DNA of 64,000 nt from positions 5,001 through 69,000 of the forward strand of contig JADCCN010000012.1 in NCBI GenBank assembly GCA_020252645.1. Reading direction: 5' to 3'. Below, in pieces: positions 1-9,648 of this stretch. Position numbers and translations under genes: made by a program. This stretch comes from Methylobacterium sp. Its GTDB lineage: Bacteria; Pseudomonadota; Alphaproteobacteria; Rhizobiales; Beijerinckiaceae. Positions within the stretch are counted from its first letter, which is position 1, and every line of letters starts with the position of its first letter. The notes under the pieces are model-generated. The model had not been told where the DNA came from. It ran no database searches and saw only the letters and a program-made list of their open reading frames with translations.

Positions 1-2
1 GC

Positions 3-1862
3 ACGGTTCTGATGCTTTTTTCGGTGGTTGCCGCGTTGTCGCCGGTCGAAACCCTCGTAACCTCACCGCAGATCAGCCGCACGGAGCCCGATTCCGGGTA
101 TAATGCTTCGGTGGTGATTGCCGCGCGGCGCGCCGACAAGCTCATCCGCCGCACCAATCTCGTGGCCGCCCGGCAGGATTACAAGGCACCGGTTCTGGTG
201 CGCGTCGGCAATGCCGAAGTCACCCGGCAGGCGGGCTTCACGCGAATCGCGACGCCGCTTGCAACCGAATCCCTTGGTTTCACCGACCAGATCCCGGCCT
301 TCAACCTTGCGCGGCTCGTTTCGATCGCCAGCGAGGATCGGGCCGCCGCCGCGACCGAGAGTGAACCCGGCGCCTTCCCGGAAACGGATATCGGTGTCTC
401 TTTGCGCGAGATCGGCGCGGTGCGCGGCAAGTCGGAAAGCGGGATCCGCCTCGCCGATGACGATGCCCGCACGCAGGTGGTGGATTTGCTGGTCGAGAGG
501 CGGAACGAACCGCCCCGCCTCGCGGCGCAGTCGCAGCTCGCGCGCGTCATGCGCGCACCCTCCGAATTATCTGCGGCTTCCGCCTTTGCCGGCGCCGGCA
601 GCGCGGTGGCTGATCCTTTCTCGAAGCTCGTGGTGCGCATGGTGCCGGAGAATGTCTCGCTGCTCGCGCGGCAGGATGCGGTGCTCAATCCCTATGCGGT
701 CGAGGAGCGGATCTTCCTCTCCCGTTCCATGCAGGCGACCACGCAGACTTTACGTCAGCAGGGCGCGAACCCGAGGCAGATCCAGGAGATCATCTCCGCG
801 CTCACGCGGAACGGGCGCACCACCAATCTCGATGGCAACCGCATCCTCAAGCTGACGCTGCAAGCGCAAGAGCCGCGCGGTGCGAAGGAGCTGATGCGGG
901 TCGATCTCTTCGCGGATGAGGAGATGGTCGCCTCGACCGGCCGGCGCGATGACGGCAGCTTCTGGCCGCTCGAGACCCGCGATGCGCCGAGCCGCGGTGC
1001 GGGCGGAACCACGGCCACGGCCGAGGAGGAGGATGAGGAGGCGGAAACCAATTCAGGCCGGCTCACGCTCTATCACTCGATCCACGAGACCGCGCGCCGG
1101 CATGACGTTCCGAATGCCGTGATCGAGGACATCATCCGCACCATTTTCTTCGATGTCGATCTGCAGCGCCGCGTCGCGCCGGGCGATTTCCTTGAAATCC
1201 TCATTGCGAATGGCGAAGGCGAGGCACAGCCGCGGCAGGATCTGCTGCTGGTTTCGCTGAATGCGCAGAATGCCCGTCGACGCTATTACCGCTTCAAGCT
1301 GCCGAACGAGGATGTGATCGACTTCTTCGACGATCAGGGCCGCTCGGTGAGGCAGTTCCTGCTGCGCAAGCCGATCGATGGTGGCGAGTTCCGATCGGGG
1401 TTCGGCATGCGCCGTCACCCCATCACCGGCGGTTATCGCCTGCATGCGGGCGTGGACTGGGCGGGGCCGGTGGGCTTGCCGATCCGAGCGGCCGGCAATG
1501 GCGTGGTGCGGCTCGCGGAATGGGATTCGGGCTATGGCCGGCGCATCGAGATCGAGCATAATCATGGCTATGTCACGGCCTACAGCCACCTTTCGGCCTT
1601 TGCGCCAGGCATCAAGGATGGTGCGCGGGTGCGGCAGGGCCAGATCATCGGGCGGCTGGGCTCCACCGGCCTCTCCACGGGCCCGCACCTGCATTACGAG
1701 GTGATGATCAACGAGCGCTTCGTCGATCCGCTGGCGATCCGCCTGCCGCGCGGCCGCGAACTTGCGGGCAGGCAGCTTGAGGATTTCAAGCGCGAACGCG
1801 CCTTCATCGATGATGTGCTCAAACGCGCGCCGGGCCGGGCGAGCCAACTCGCCCAGAACTGA
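3..1862 (+). CDS. M23 family metallopeptidase, 5' end cut by window edge
   Basis: The C-terminal third is a peptidase M23 (LytM-type) domain that cleaves peptide cross-bridges in murein. The zinc-site motifs are visible: HAGVD after the RSGFGMRRHP lead-in, and GPHLHYEV near the end. The N-terminal ~400 residues have no motif I recognise and include an acidic EEEDEEAE stretch before the region preceding the peptidase. The first ATG in the window is at 12, but the frame stays open to the edge and reads into a hydrophobic segment (VLMLFSVVAAL), so the true start and probably a membrane anchor lie to the left. It is probably an envelope murein hydrolase. Its target cross-link cannot be told from sequence. 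Confidence 0.9.
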   Translation, partial: TVLMLFSVVAALSPVETLVTSPQISRTEPDSGYNASVVIAARRADKLIRRTNLVAARQDYKAPVLVRVGNAEVTRQAGFTRIATPLATESLGFTDQIPAFNLARLVSIASEDRAAAATESEPGAFPETDIGVSLREIGAVRGKSESGIRLADDDARTQVVDLLVERRNEPPRLAAQSQLARVMRAPSELSAASAFAGAGSAVADPFSKLVVRMVPENVSLLARQDAVLNPYAVEERIFLSRSMQATTQTLRQQGANPRQIQEIISALTRNGRTTNLDGNRILKLTLQAQEPRGAKELMRVDLFADEEMVASTGRRDDGSFWPLETRDAPSRGAGGTTATAEEEDEEAETNSGRLTLYHSIHETARRHDVPNAVIEDIIRTIFFDVDLQRRVAPGDFLEILIANGEGEAQPRQDLLLVSLNAQNARRRYYRFKLPNEDVIDFFDDQGRSVRQFLLRKPIDGGEFRSGFGMRRHPITGGYRLHAGVDWAGPVGLPIRAAGNGVVRLAEWDSGYGRRIEIEHNHGYVTAYSHLSAFAPGIKDGARVRQGQIIGRLGSTGLSTGPHLHYEVMINERFVDPLAIRLPRGRELAGRQLEDFKRERAFIDDVLKRAPGRASQLAQN

Positions 1863-1871
1863 TCAGGCCCC

Positions 1872-2918
1872 TCAGGCCGCCTCATGGGCACCGGGCGCGA
1901 GGCCGAGCTGCCTCAGCACGGCGATAACGGCCGGCACCGTGAGCGGCTTCTGGATCGCCGCATCAAATCCCGCTGTCAGCCCGGCTTCCTCGCGCGGATC
2001 ATCCGCACTGGCGATGACCACGGCCGGCCGGTCAGCCTGTGCGCCCAGCTGCTCGATCAGCCGGCGCCCTCCCCCTTCGGGCATCCGGAGATCCGTGAAG
2101 ACCGCGGCGAATCGCGCCTGGCGCAGGCGTTCCAGGGCGGCATCGGGGCTCGCGGCCTCCTCGCAGGAAAACCCGAGGGCGGAGAGAATCGTCCGCAGCA
2201 CGAGCCGTGAGGCCGGGTGATCATCCACGATCAGCAGCCGGCTTTCGGATTGCATGGGGGGTGCCGGCGGCCAATCGAAGGTGAAGGCCGTGCCCGGGCC
2301 GGGCGCGAGCCGCTCGGCCGCGAGCTTGCCGCCCCCGCGCGCCACCAGCCGCGCGGCAATGCCGAGGCCGAGGCCGCCGCGCCTCCCGCGTTGGCCGGGC
2401 GATCCGGCCAGGAGGCGTTCGGCGCGTGCGGGGTCGAGCCCGGGCCCGGAATCGGCAAGCCGGAAAACCATGCGCGCGCCGCCGGCAGGCGCGATATCGA
2501 GCGTGATGCGCCCCGCAGGCGTGATGCGGATGGCATTGTCGATCAGGTTCTCGAGCACCTGCCGCAGGCCGAGCGCATCGATCTCCGTCTGGCGATTGAT
2601 CGCCGGATCGAGGTTCAGCGCAAAGACAAGGCCCTTCTTTTCGGCCCGGGCACTGGCGCTGGCGGCGATCGCCTCGATGAGGGCGCCGAGGCGCGGCGCT
2701 TCGCGGGTTTCCCCGGCATGCGGCGGCAATGCACGCGCGAGAATGGCCCGCAGATGTTGCGCGCTTGCCTCTAGCGCCTCCACCAGCCGCGCCTGATCCG
2801 GGCTCAGGGGCGTGGCGGCAAGCAGATCGAGCATCGCCTCGAAGCCGCCGAGCGGGCTTCTGAGCTCATGCGCGATTTCGCGGATGGCCTGGGGCGAGAG
2901 GACGGGTGTGCTCGACAT
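1872..2918 (-). CDS. Cytoplasmic hybrid histidine kinase with C-terminal receiver
   Basis: The protein has a HisKA H-box (HELRSPLGG, H17), an HATPase domain with an N-box (ENLIDNAIRI) and glycine-rich boxes, and a C-terminal receiver (LLIVDDHPASR, phosphoacceptor in FTDLRMPEGGG). There is no input domain and no membrane segment before the H-box, so the sensing step must come from another protein or from the cytoplasm. At 348 residues it is short for a hybrid kinase. No output regulator lies beside it. It converges on the M23 gene with a 9-base gap. The family assignment is secure; the signal and output are unknown. Confidence 0.88.
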   Translation of the reverse strand: MSSTPVLSPQAIREIAHELRSPLGGFEAMLDLLAATPLSPDQARLVEALEASAQHLRAILARALPPHAGETREAPRLGALIEAIAASASARAEKKGLVFALNLDPAINRQTEIDALGLRQVLENLIDNAIRITPAGRITLDIAPAGGARMVFRLADSGPGLDPARAERLLAGSPGQRGRRGGLGLGIAARLVARGGGKLAAERLAPGPGTAFTFDWPPAPPMQSESRLLIVDDHPASRLVLRTILSALGFSCEEAASPDAALERLRQARFAAVFTDLRMPEGGGRRLIEQLGAQADRPAVVIASADDPREEAGLTAGFDAAIQKPLTVPAVIAVLRQLGLAPGAHEAA

Positions 2919-3041
2919 GGGATATCCGCAGGTCTTTCAGGGGTGCGGGCAGGCCCGCGCTCTTTCCTTTATCGCCCGCTGGCGTAAACAGCCCTTGAAT
3001 GCCGGGCGCGATCCGGCTCCCTGTCTCGCCCGGCCCTCTCC

Positions 3042-3965
3042 ATGCTCGCCAACTCCTTCGGCATCGTCGCTCCCATTTTCGCGCTCATCGCCATCGGCTA
3101 TGTGACGGTGCGCACGGGGCTGATCGGCGGAAGCGCCGGCGAGGGCCTCTCCGCCTTCGTGTTCGTGCTGGCGATTCCCGCCCTGCTCTTCCGCACGGTG
3201 GCGACGGCCGACCTGCCGAACCTGAACCCCGCACCCTACTGGCTCGCCTATTTCATCCCGCTGGCTCTGGTCTGGCTCGCAGCCAGCGCCTTCGCCAGGC
3301 TCGCGGGGCGCGACCGCGCCGAACGGGCGGTGATCGGCTTCACGGCCGCGCAATCGAACACCGTGCTGATCGGCATTCCGCTGATCCTCGGCGTGTTCGG
3401 CGAGGCGGGCCGTGTGCCGATCGTGCTGCTGCTCGCCGTGCATCTCCCCGTCACGATGACCATCGTGACCGTGCTGATCGAGCGCGGTGGCGGGGCAGCC
3501 GCGACCGTGAAGCTCATCCGGTCGCTGGTGACGCACCCGATCCTGATCGGCATCTTCGCGGGACTTGCCTGGCGCATGACCGGCCAGAAACTGCCGGAGA
3601 TCCCGCTCTCCATCGTCACGTTCCTGAGCCAATCGGCGGCGCCCTGCGCGCTGGTGGCGACGGGCATGGGGCTGGTGCGGGTGAGTTTCTCGGGCTCGCG
3701 CCTGCTGATCATGGGCGTTGGCGCGCTGAAGCTGATCCTGCATCCGTTGCTGGTGTTCCTGTTCGCGAAGCATGTTTTCGTGCTGCCGCCGGTCTGGATC
3801 GGCGCGGCAACGCTCTTCGCGGCCTGCCCCTCGGGCATCAACGCATTTCTCGTGGCCGAGCGTTATCGCAAGGCCGAGGCCATCGCCTCGGGCACCATCG
3901 CGCTGACCACGCTGATCGCGGTGGTGACGACGACCTTCGTGGTGAGCGTGGTGGCCGCGCTCTAG
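3042..3965 (+). CDS. AEC family transporter
   Basis: The 307-residue protein is almost entirely hydrophobic, with roughly ten predicted membrane segments in two halves, as in the auxin efflux carrier (AEC) family of secondary transporters. Family-like motifs include AAQSNTVLIGIPLILGVFG in the first half and a closing CPSGINAFLVAERY. Family members export or import small organic acids; the substrate here is unknown. The gene converges on gluQ. A palindromic repeat fills the whole gap between the two stop codons, and the TAG stop here includes the first base of that repeat. Confidence 0.85.
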   Translation: MLANSFGIVAPIFALIAIGYVTVRTGLIGGSAGEGLSAFVFVLAIPALLFRTVATADLPNLNPAPYWLAYFIPLALVWLAASAFARLAGRDRAERAVIGFTAAQSNTVLIGIPLILGVFGEAGRVPIVLLLAVHLPVTMTIVTVLIERGGGAAATVKLIRSLVTHPILIGIFAGLAWRMTGQKLPEIPLSIVTFLSQSAAPCALVATGMGLVRVSFSGSRLLIMGVGALKLILHPLLVFLFAKHVFVLPPVWIGAATLFAACPSGINAFLVAERYRKAEAIASGTIALTTLIAVVTTTFVVSVVAAL

Positions 3966-4066
3966 AGCGGTCGCCGATCTGACTCGATCAGATCGACCAC
4001 TCTAAGCTATTGATTTACAGCATTTTCTTTCGACGAACCGGTATCCACTTCTTCGAAAAAATGCTC
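3965..4066. repeat. TA-flanked bipartite palindromic element, GATCTGA-type
   Basis: The element runs GAGCGG...CCACTC, then a linker, then a second hairpin GCATTTTC...GAAAAAATGCTC carrying the ACCGGTATCCACTT core. A TA lies on each side. It fits exactly between the TAG stop of the AEC gene (3963-3965) and the stop of gluQ (CTA at 4066-4068). Removing the element plus one TA leaves CTAG, in which the two convergent stop codons would overlap. Confidence 0.85.
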
Positions 4067-4899
4067 TAGCCGAACCCCAGTCGCCGGCGGATATCGCCAG
4101 CCGTCACCCCTTGCGCGCGCAGCTGGCGCAGGGGAGTCGAGACGGCCGATTTCGAAAGCTTCTTTCCCTCCTCGTCGAGGATCAGCGCGTGATGGTGATA
4201 GACCGGTGCGGGAAGGCCGAGGAGCGATTGCAGCAGCCTGTGAATGGCCGTGGCCGCATAGAGGTCGCGGCCGCGCACCACATGCGTGACCCCCTGCATC
4301 GCATCATCGAGCGCAACCGCGAGGTGATAGCTCGCCGGAACATCCTTCCGGATCAGCACGGCATCGCCCCAGATCGAGGGATCGGCGGGGATCACCTGCT
4401 CCGCGCCTTCTCCCGTCTCGCGCCAATGCAGCGGGCCGGAAAGCGTGGCGATTCCAGCGCGGCAATCGAGCCGCAGCGCAAATGGCCCCTCCCCCGCGCC
4501 GTGATCCCGGCATGTGCCGGGATAGAGAATCGCGCCATCGGGATCGCGCGGGGCATCCTCGCCCGCTGCCTTCTGGATATCCCCGCGCGTGCAGGTGCAG
4601 CGGAACACGAGGCCGTGCGATGCAAGCGAATCCGCTGCGGCTCCGTAGCGCGCGAATTGCGTGGATTGCCGGAGCACCGGCTCTTCCCAGGCGAGCCCCA
4701 GCCAGGCGAGATCATCGAGGCAATCCGCCACGAGGCTGTCCGTGCAGCGCGATGTGTCGATATCCTCGATTCGGATGAGGAATCGTCCGCCTTTCTCCGC
4801 CGCCATGCGCGCATTGAGCAGGGCCGAAAAGGCATGCCCCAGATGCAGGTGACCGTTGGGGCTGGGCGCGAAGCGGAAAACGGGTTGCATGCGAATCAA
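4066..4899 (-). CDS. gluQ: Glutamyl-Q tRNA(Asp) synthetase
   Basis: GluQRS activates glutamate and attaches it to the queuosine at position 34 of tRNA-Asp. The 277 residues cover only the class I catalytic core with no anticodon-binding domain, which separates it from GltX. Visible motifs are FAPSPNGHLHLGH (HIGH equivalent), a zinc-type Cys set (FRCTCTRGD, YPGTC) and KKLSKS (KMSKS equivalent). It is divergent from the AlkA-type gene. The start could also be the second Met three codons in. Confidence 0.92.
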   Translation of the reverse strand: MIRMQPVFRFAPSPNGHLHLGHAFSALLNARMAAEKGGRFLIRIEDIDTSRCTDSLVADCLDDLAWLGLAWEEPVLRQSTQFARYGAAADSLASHGLVFRCTCTRGDIQKAAGEDAPRDPDGAILYPGTCRDHGAGEGPFALRLDCRAGIATLSGPLHWRETGEGAEQVIPADPSIWGDAVLIRKDVPASYHLAVALDDAMQGVTHVVRGRDLYAATAIHRLLQSLLGLPAPVYHHHALILDEEGKKLSKSAVSTPLRQLRAQGVTAGDIRRRLGFG

Positions 4900-4960
4900 T
4901 CACGGCTTTGCATGGCCCTGAGGAATCCGGGCATGACAGCCAAACCAGAAGGGGCCAGCC

Positions 4961-5605
4961 ATGAGCATACTCACCTCCGAAGCCGATGTCGCCCGCGGCG
5001 TGGAGGCCCTGCGCGCGATGTGTCCTCATATGGCGATGATCGCCGAGACCTGCGGCGTGCCCACCCTGCGCTGGCGCGAGCCGGGATTGGGCGGGCTCGT
5101 TTCGACCATCACCGCGCAGCAGGTCTCGACCTCCGCCGCCAATGCCATCCGCGGAAAGCTGCGCGCGGTCCTTGATCCCATCACTCCCGAGGGGCTGATG
5201 GCGATGAATGACGAGGATTTACGCGCCTGCGGCTATTCCGCCGGAAAGATCAGGACGCTCCGCGCGATTGCCTCGGCGGTCATCGCGGGCGACCTGCCGA
5301 TTGATCAGCTCGGCGAGATGCCTGCGGCAGAGGCCCATGCGAGCCTCGTGAAGGTGCATGGCATCGGGCCATGGACCGCCGAGGTCTGGCTGATGTTCTC
5401 GGTGGGCGTGCAGGATGTGTTCGCGCCCGGCGATCTTGCGCTGCAGGAGGGCGCGAAGCTCGCCATGGGGCTCGATCTGCGGCCGACCGCAAAGGAAATC
5501 GCGGTCATTGCCGAACGCTGGAGCCCATGGCGGGCCGTGGCGGCGCGCATGCTCTGGGCCTATTACGGCCATGTGAAGAAGCGAGCGGGCGTGGTGGCGA
5601 GCTGA
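4961..5605 (+). CDS. AlkA-type DNA-3-methyladenine glycosylase (HhH-GPD)
   Basis: This is a base-excision repair glycosylase of the HhH-GPD superfamily, which removes alkylated purines. The helix-hairpin-helix is LVKVHGIGPWTAEVWLMFS, followed by the expected catalytic Asp in FAPGDLALQ. At 214 residues it lacks the N-terminal extension of E. coli AlkA and resembles the short bacterial form. It is divergent from gluQ with a 61-base gap. The start is the ATG at 4961, preceded by a GGGGCCAGCC stretch with only a weak ribosome-binding site. Confidence 0.88.
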   Translation: MSILTSEADVARGVEALRAMCPHMAMIAETCGVPTLRWREPGLGGLVSTITAQQVSTSAANAIRGKLRAVLDPITPEGLMAMNDEDLRACGYSAGKIRTLRAIASAVIAGDLPIDQLGEMPAAEAHASLVKVHGIGPWTAEVWLMFSVGVQDVFAPGDLALQEGAKLAMGLDLRPTAKEIAVIAERWSPWRAVAARMLWAYYGHVKKRAGVVAS

Positions 5606-5646
5606 ACAGGCGAGCGCCAGGCGCGACCGTTTCGCTCAGCGCCGCC

Positions 5647-6159
5647 TCAATCGAGGAAAACCATGATGCCGACCACGAGCCGCGTGCTGCCACCCTTGAG
5701 AACGGGATAGATGATCCGCGTGTAGTCGATTCCCTCGGGATCGCGCTCCGTGCGCGATATCCGGGAAAAATGCGGCATCTTGTGAATGGCGACCTGCCGG
5801 AAGGAATCCAGCGATTTCCTGATCTCCTCGAGCTCGGGGACTTCGGCGAAACGGTAGCCGGTGAAGTCAGTGCCGAATCGCTCCTGCAGCTCGTCGCCGT
5901 AATAGAGACATATGAAATCATCCAGTCGGTCCGCCGGCTGGAGAACCACAATCCGGCGGCTCAGCAGGCAAAGCTGAGCCTCGTCCCAAGACTGGATGAT
6001 ATCGAGAAAATCATTCCTGGACGCATTCTTGCAAAGCTCCGAGAGCAGCTTGAAGTGAACAGTCTCGTCTTCTGTGAGATCAAATCGAAGAAGCATTCTG
6101 CCCCCGGCTTTGGCGCGGTTTGAACGATTACCCGTTTTACTTGCATTCTCTTCATTCAA
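5647..6159 (-). CDS. PAS_5-like small protein, copy 1
   Basis: This 170-residue soluble protein resembles the alphaproteobacterial PAS_5 family: a middle LYYGDELQERFGTDFTGYRFAEVP segment, then SRISRTERDPEGIDYTRIIYPV and a closing GGSTRLVVGIMVFLD. That pattern matches the PAS-fold ligand pocket and C-terminal strand pair of that family. It has no kinase or DNA-binding domain. The next gene on the same strand is related in layout and length, and the gap between them is 18 bases, so the two are probably co-transcribed. The ligand and partner are unknown. Confidence 0.6.
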   Translation of the reverse strand: MNEENASKTGNRSNRAKAGGRMLLRFDLTEDETVHFKLLSELCKNASRNDFLDIIQSWDEAQLCLLSRRIVVLQPADRLDDFICLYYGDELQERFGTDFTGYRFAEVPELEEIRKSLDSFRQVAIHKMPHFSRISRTERDPEGIDYTRIIYPVLKGGSTRLVVGIMVFLD

Positions 6160-6177
6160 CGCTGGCAGAGCAGCGAA

Positions 6178-6651
6178 TCAGAAATAACGACCCTCAAGCG
6201 TGTGATCATGAAAAACATCGTGACCGATCGCGCAAGCGCTGCCGCTTTCCGCGGTTACAGGATCGATAACACGAGAGTATTCAACGACCCACATGTCAGA
6301 AAAATCAGAGCGATGACGCGACATGACCTTTTCATGAGCCATCAGAGATTTTTCGAACTGCTCCGGCCAGGGTCTCAAGATCGGCGAAGGATGAAGAATT
6401 TCCGCGAAGGAAGGGGCGGAAATGTCCCGACCGGAATGGGCAGCGACTTCCGAACCGGCGAAGGCGAAGCGAGCATCCTCCAGCCGGTCGGCGGGAAAAA
6501 CCGCAACCGGATGGCCCGGCAAATCACCGGTCGCGCCCGCTTCGATCAACCGCCGGCGGACGTTCTCACCAGATTGGAACCGGCGAACGAACCTTTCCAT
6601 GGGGATAGGGGAAGCGTTCCGCGCGGCGGCACGATGATCGGCAGAGGCCAT
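6178..6651 (-). CDS. PAS_5-like small protein, copy 2 (upstream paralogue)
   Basis: The sequence follows the same plan as its downstream neighbour: PADRLEDARFAFAGSEVAAHSGRDISAPSFAEIL, an HEKVMSRHRSDFSDMWVVEYSRVIDPV segment and a short C-terminal part. I place the start at the ATG at 6651 (MASADHR). The ORF track extends to a TTG at 6720 and would add a hydrophobic stretch (MNFPVFFGLVLM) that does not fit a soluble PAS protein, though a membrane anchor cannot be excluded. It probably forms a two-gene operon with the next gene. Confidence 0.5.
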   Translation of the reverse strand: MASADHRAAARNASPIPMERFVRRFQSGENVRRRLIEAGATGDLPGHPVAVFPADRLEDARFAFAGSEVAAHSGRDISAPSFAEILHPSPILRPWPEQFEKSLMAHEKVMSRHRSDFSDMWVVEYSRVIDPVTAESGSACAIGHDVFHDHTLEGRYF

Positions 6652-6744
6652 CAGGACTAGTCCAAAAAAAACAGGAAAGTTCATTCGTATTACGATAATT
6701 CCCGCCATAATCTGGCGCAAATTGTTTGCCTAGAAAAAAACACT

Positions 6745-6786
6745 TTTTTTGGCCGTATCGAAGCGTTTTTTGGCCGTATCGAAGCG
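6745..6786. repeat. Perfect 21-bp tandem duplication
   Basis: TTTTTTGGCCGTATCGAAGCG occurs twice head to tail (6745-6765 and 6766-6786), just upstream of the second PAS_5-like gene. The surrounding 6.65-7.0 kb has no credible gene and lower GC than the rest of the window. On the minus strand the unit reads CGCTTCGATACGGCCAAAAAA, so it could lie in the promoter region of that operon. Confidence 0.8.
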
Positions 6787-6995
6787 GCAGAAACGATACA
6801 ATGTTACAATGATTTTTACGTGCCCTCGCGGACATTTTCGAGCGTCGCGATCGGGCGGGAAAGTCGGGTTCAACCTCCAGACGAGCCAGAGCCGCACAGC
6901 GGGAGGTAGCGGACCGGATGTTCCGCAACCCTGAGCATCTTCAAGCACATCGGGCTTCGGACCGCGTGAAGAGCTCGTGTTCAAACACAGAGATC

Positions 6996-7250
6996 GGGCA
7001 TTTTCAAGCGAAGCGGGCTCCGGTTCGGGTCACGAAAATGTGACAAGACAAAGAGATCGAGCATTCTCGAGCGAAGCGGGAACCGGTTCTCGTGAAAGAA
7101 AATTCGTTCAAACAGAGAGATAGAGCATTTTGAAGCGAAGCGGGAACCGGTTCGAGTAACGAAAATGTGACAAGACAAAGAGAGAGCATTTTCGAGCGAA
7201 GCGGGAACCGGTTCGCGCGAAAGAAAATGCGATCAAACAGGGAGATCGAG
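6996..7250. repeat. Array of four imperfect AACCGGTT-centred hairpin repeats
   Basis: Units begin near 6996, 7049, 7123 and 7184. Each follows the pattern GAGCATTTTCGAGCGAAGCGGGAACCGGTTCGCG...GAAAATG, with a linker rich in CAAACAGAGAGATC or CAAGACAAAGAG. Spacing varies (53, 74 and 61 bases) and the units themselves are palindromic. The same unit recurs in inverted orientation at 49.2-49.3 kb. Together with the tandem repeat at 6745 this accounts for most of the 765-base gap between the PAS_5-like gene and purL. I see no gene in it. Confidence 0.8.
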
Positions 7251-7416
7251 CAGATGACAAAGCAGCATGGAGCCAGATCCGTCATTCCCGACGCTGAAGG
7301 CGCGCGGGAATCCATGCGCGGCCGGTCTGGGTGCCGCTTTTCCACGCTCGAAACGCAAAACCCGTTTCCCGCTCGCGCCTTCCCCGCTATACGGCCCCCA
7401 TTCCCAAGGTGGCGCG

Positions 7417-9636
7417 ATGCTTTTGAAGAACGAACCTGAGATCACCCCCGAATTCGTGAAGGCCCATGGCCTGAAGCCCGACGAATACGAGCGCTTCGTG
7501 GCGCTGATCGGGCGGACGCCTTCCATCACGGAGCTCGGAATCGTCTCGGCGATGTGGAACGAGCATTGCTCCTACAAATCCTCGAAGGTTCATCTCAAAA
7601 CGCTGCCCACCAAGGGCAGCCGCGTGATCTACGGCCCCGGCGAGAATGCCGGCGTGATCGATATCGGCGATGGCGATGTCGTGGCCTTCAAGATGGAGAG
7701 CCACAACCATCCGAGCTATATCGAGCCCTATCAGGGTGCAACGACCGGCGTGGGCGGGATCTTGCGCGACGTGTTCACCATGGGCGCGCGGCCCGTGGCC
7801 TGCCTCAATTTCCTGCGGTTCGGCGCGCCCGATCACCCCAGGACGAAGCATCTCGTCGCGGGCGTGGTCGCAGGCATCGGCGGCTATGGCAACAGCTTCG
7901 GTGTGCCCACGGTGGCGGGATCGGTAGGCTTCCACCCGCGCTATAATGGCAATTGCCTCGTGAATGCGATGGCTGTTGGAATCGCCAAGCGCGAGATGAT
8001 CTTCACCAGCCAAGCCAGCGGCGTCGGCATGCCGATCGTCTATCTCGGCTCGAAAACGGGCCGCGACGGCATCCATGGCGCGACGATGGCCTCGGCCGAA
8101 TTCGACGACGCCTCGGAGGAGAAGCGCCCCACCGTGCAGGTGGGTGATCCCTTCGCCGAGAAGCTGCTGCTGGAAGCCTGCCTCGAGATCATGGCCAAGG
8201 GCTGCGTCATCGCCATCCAGGATATGGGGGCTGCGGGCCTCACCTGCTCGGCGGTGGAAATGGGGGCGAAGGGCGATCTCGGCATCGAGCTCGACCTCGA
8301 TATGGTGCCCTGCCGCGAGCCGGGCATGACCGCCTACGAGATGATGCTCTCCGAAAGCCAGGAGCGCATGCTCATGGTGCTCCACCCCCACAAGGAGGCG
8401 GAAGCGCGTGCGATCTTCACGAAATGGGGCCTCGATTTCGCGGTGATCGGCAAGACGACCGATACGCTGCGCTTCGTCATCAAGCACAAGGGCGAGGTGA
8501 TGGCCGATCTCCCCATCAAGGAGCTAGGCGACAAGGCGCCGGAATATAACCGCCCGTGGGTGGAGACGCCGAAGCGCCTCGCCATCCGCCGGGGCGAGAT
8601 CGAACCGCCGGTTTCCAACCGCGAGGCTTTGCTGAAGCTGCTCGGCTCGCCGGATCTCTGCTCGAAGCGCTGGGTGTGGGAGCAGTACGACCACATCATC
8701 CAGGGCAACATTGTGCAGCGCCCCGGCGGCGACGCGGCGGTGATCCGCGTGAACGAGGCTGGCAAGGGCCTCGCCGTGACGTGTGATGTCACCCCGCGCT
8801 ATGTCGAGGCCGATCCGTTCGAGGGTGGCAAGCAGGCGGTGGCGGAATGCTATCGCAACCTCTCGGCCGTCGGTTCGCTGCCGATCGCGCTGACGGATAA
8901 CCTGAATTTCGGCAATCCCGAGCGCCCCGAGATCATGGGCCAGTTCGCGCTCGCCGTCCGGGGCATCGGCGAAGCGGCCCGTGCGCTCGAGTTCCCGGTC
9001 GTCTCGGGCAATGTCAGCCTCTACAACGAGACCAACGGCCAGGGCATTCTGCCAACCCCCACCATCGGCGGCGTGGGCCTCATCGCCGATGTAACGAAGA
9101 CCGCCACCCTCGCCTTCAAGAATGCGGGCGATGCGATCATCATCATGGGTGAAACCAGGGGCTGGCTCGGGGCTTCGGCCTATCTCGCGACGCTTCTCGG
9201 CCGCGAGGATGGCGCACCGCCCCCCGTGGATCTCGAGGCTGAGAAGCTGCGCGGCACGCTGGTGCGCGCAATGATCGAGAGCGCAGTCGTCACCGCGGTG
9301 CATGACATCTCGGATGGCGGCATCGGCGTGGCGCTCGCGGAAATGGCGCTGGCGGGCAATATCGGCGCGACCATCGGCTCGCATGATGCCGATGTGCCGC
9401 TCCACGCCTGGCTCTTCGGCGAGGATCAGGGCCGCTACATCATCACCTGCCCGATGGCGAAGGCGGCCGAGCTGGAATTCCAGCTCAACAGCCTGCAGGT
9501 CGTGACAACCTTTGTCGGGATTGTCGGCGGCGAGACGTTGACGCTGCCCGGAGAAGCGCCCATTTCTTTGAAGGAACTGCGCGACGCGCATGAAGGCTGG
9601 CTGCCGGCCTATATGGGCGCGGAAGCGGCGGAATAA
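7417..9636 (+). CDS. purL: Phosphoribosylformylglycinamidine synthase, large subunit
   Basis: PurL catalyses the ATP-dependent conversion of FGAR to FGAM, step four of purine synthesis. The 739 residues match the small PurL type, which needs separate PurQ and PurS; neither is in the window. Family motifs include [20 protein letters not shown] and [12 protein letters not shown]. The ORF track opens 50 codons earlier, but the ATG at 7417 has an AAGGTGG ribosome-binding site a few bases upstream and begins with the expected [12 protein letters not shown]. bolA follows after 12 bases. Confidence 0.97.
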   Translation: MLLKNEPEITPEFVKAHGLKPDEYERFVALIGRTPSITELGIVSAMWNEHCSYKSSKVHLKTLPTKGSRVIYGPGENAGVIDIGDGDVVAFKMESHNHPSYIEPYQGATTGVGGILRDVFTMGARPVACLNFLRFGAPDHPRTKHLVAGVVAGIGGYGNSFGVPTVAGSVGFHPRYNGNCLVNAMAVGIAKREMIFTSQASGVGMPIVYLGSKTGRDGIHGATMASAEFDDASEEKRPTVQVGDPFAEKLLLEACLEIMAKGCVIAIQDMGAAGLTCSAVEMGAKGDLGIELDLDMVPCREPGMTAYEMMLSESQERMLMVLHPHKEAEARAIFTKWGLDFAVIGKTTDTLRFVIKHKGEVMADLPIKELGDKAPEYNRPWVETPKRLAIRRGEIEPPVSNREALLKLLGSPDLCSKRWVWEQYDHIIQGNIVQRPGGDAAVIRVNEAGKGLAVTCDVTPRYVEADPFEGGKQAVAECYRNLSAVGSLPIALTDNLNFGNPERPEIMGQFALAVRGIGEAARALEFPVVSGNVSLYNETNGQGILPTPTIGGVGLIADVTKTATLAFKNAGDAIIIMGETRGWLGASAYLATLLGREDGAPPPVDLEAEKLRGTLVRAMIESAVVTAVHDISDGGIGVALAEMALAGNIGATIGSHDADVPLHAWLFGEDQGRYIITCPMAKAAELEFQLNSLQVVTTFVGIVGGETLTLPGEAPISLKELRDAHEGWLPAYMGAEAAE

Positions 9637-9648
9637 GGGTCAAGAACC

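Noticed and set aside
6996-7250. Possible CRISPR array
   Set aside because: Unit spacing is irregular (53, 74, 61 bases), units are imperfect palindromes that occur dispersed elsewhere in the window, there are no unique spacers of constant length, and no cas genes are nearby.
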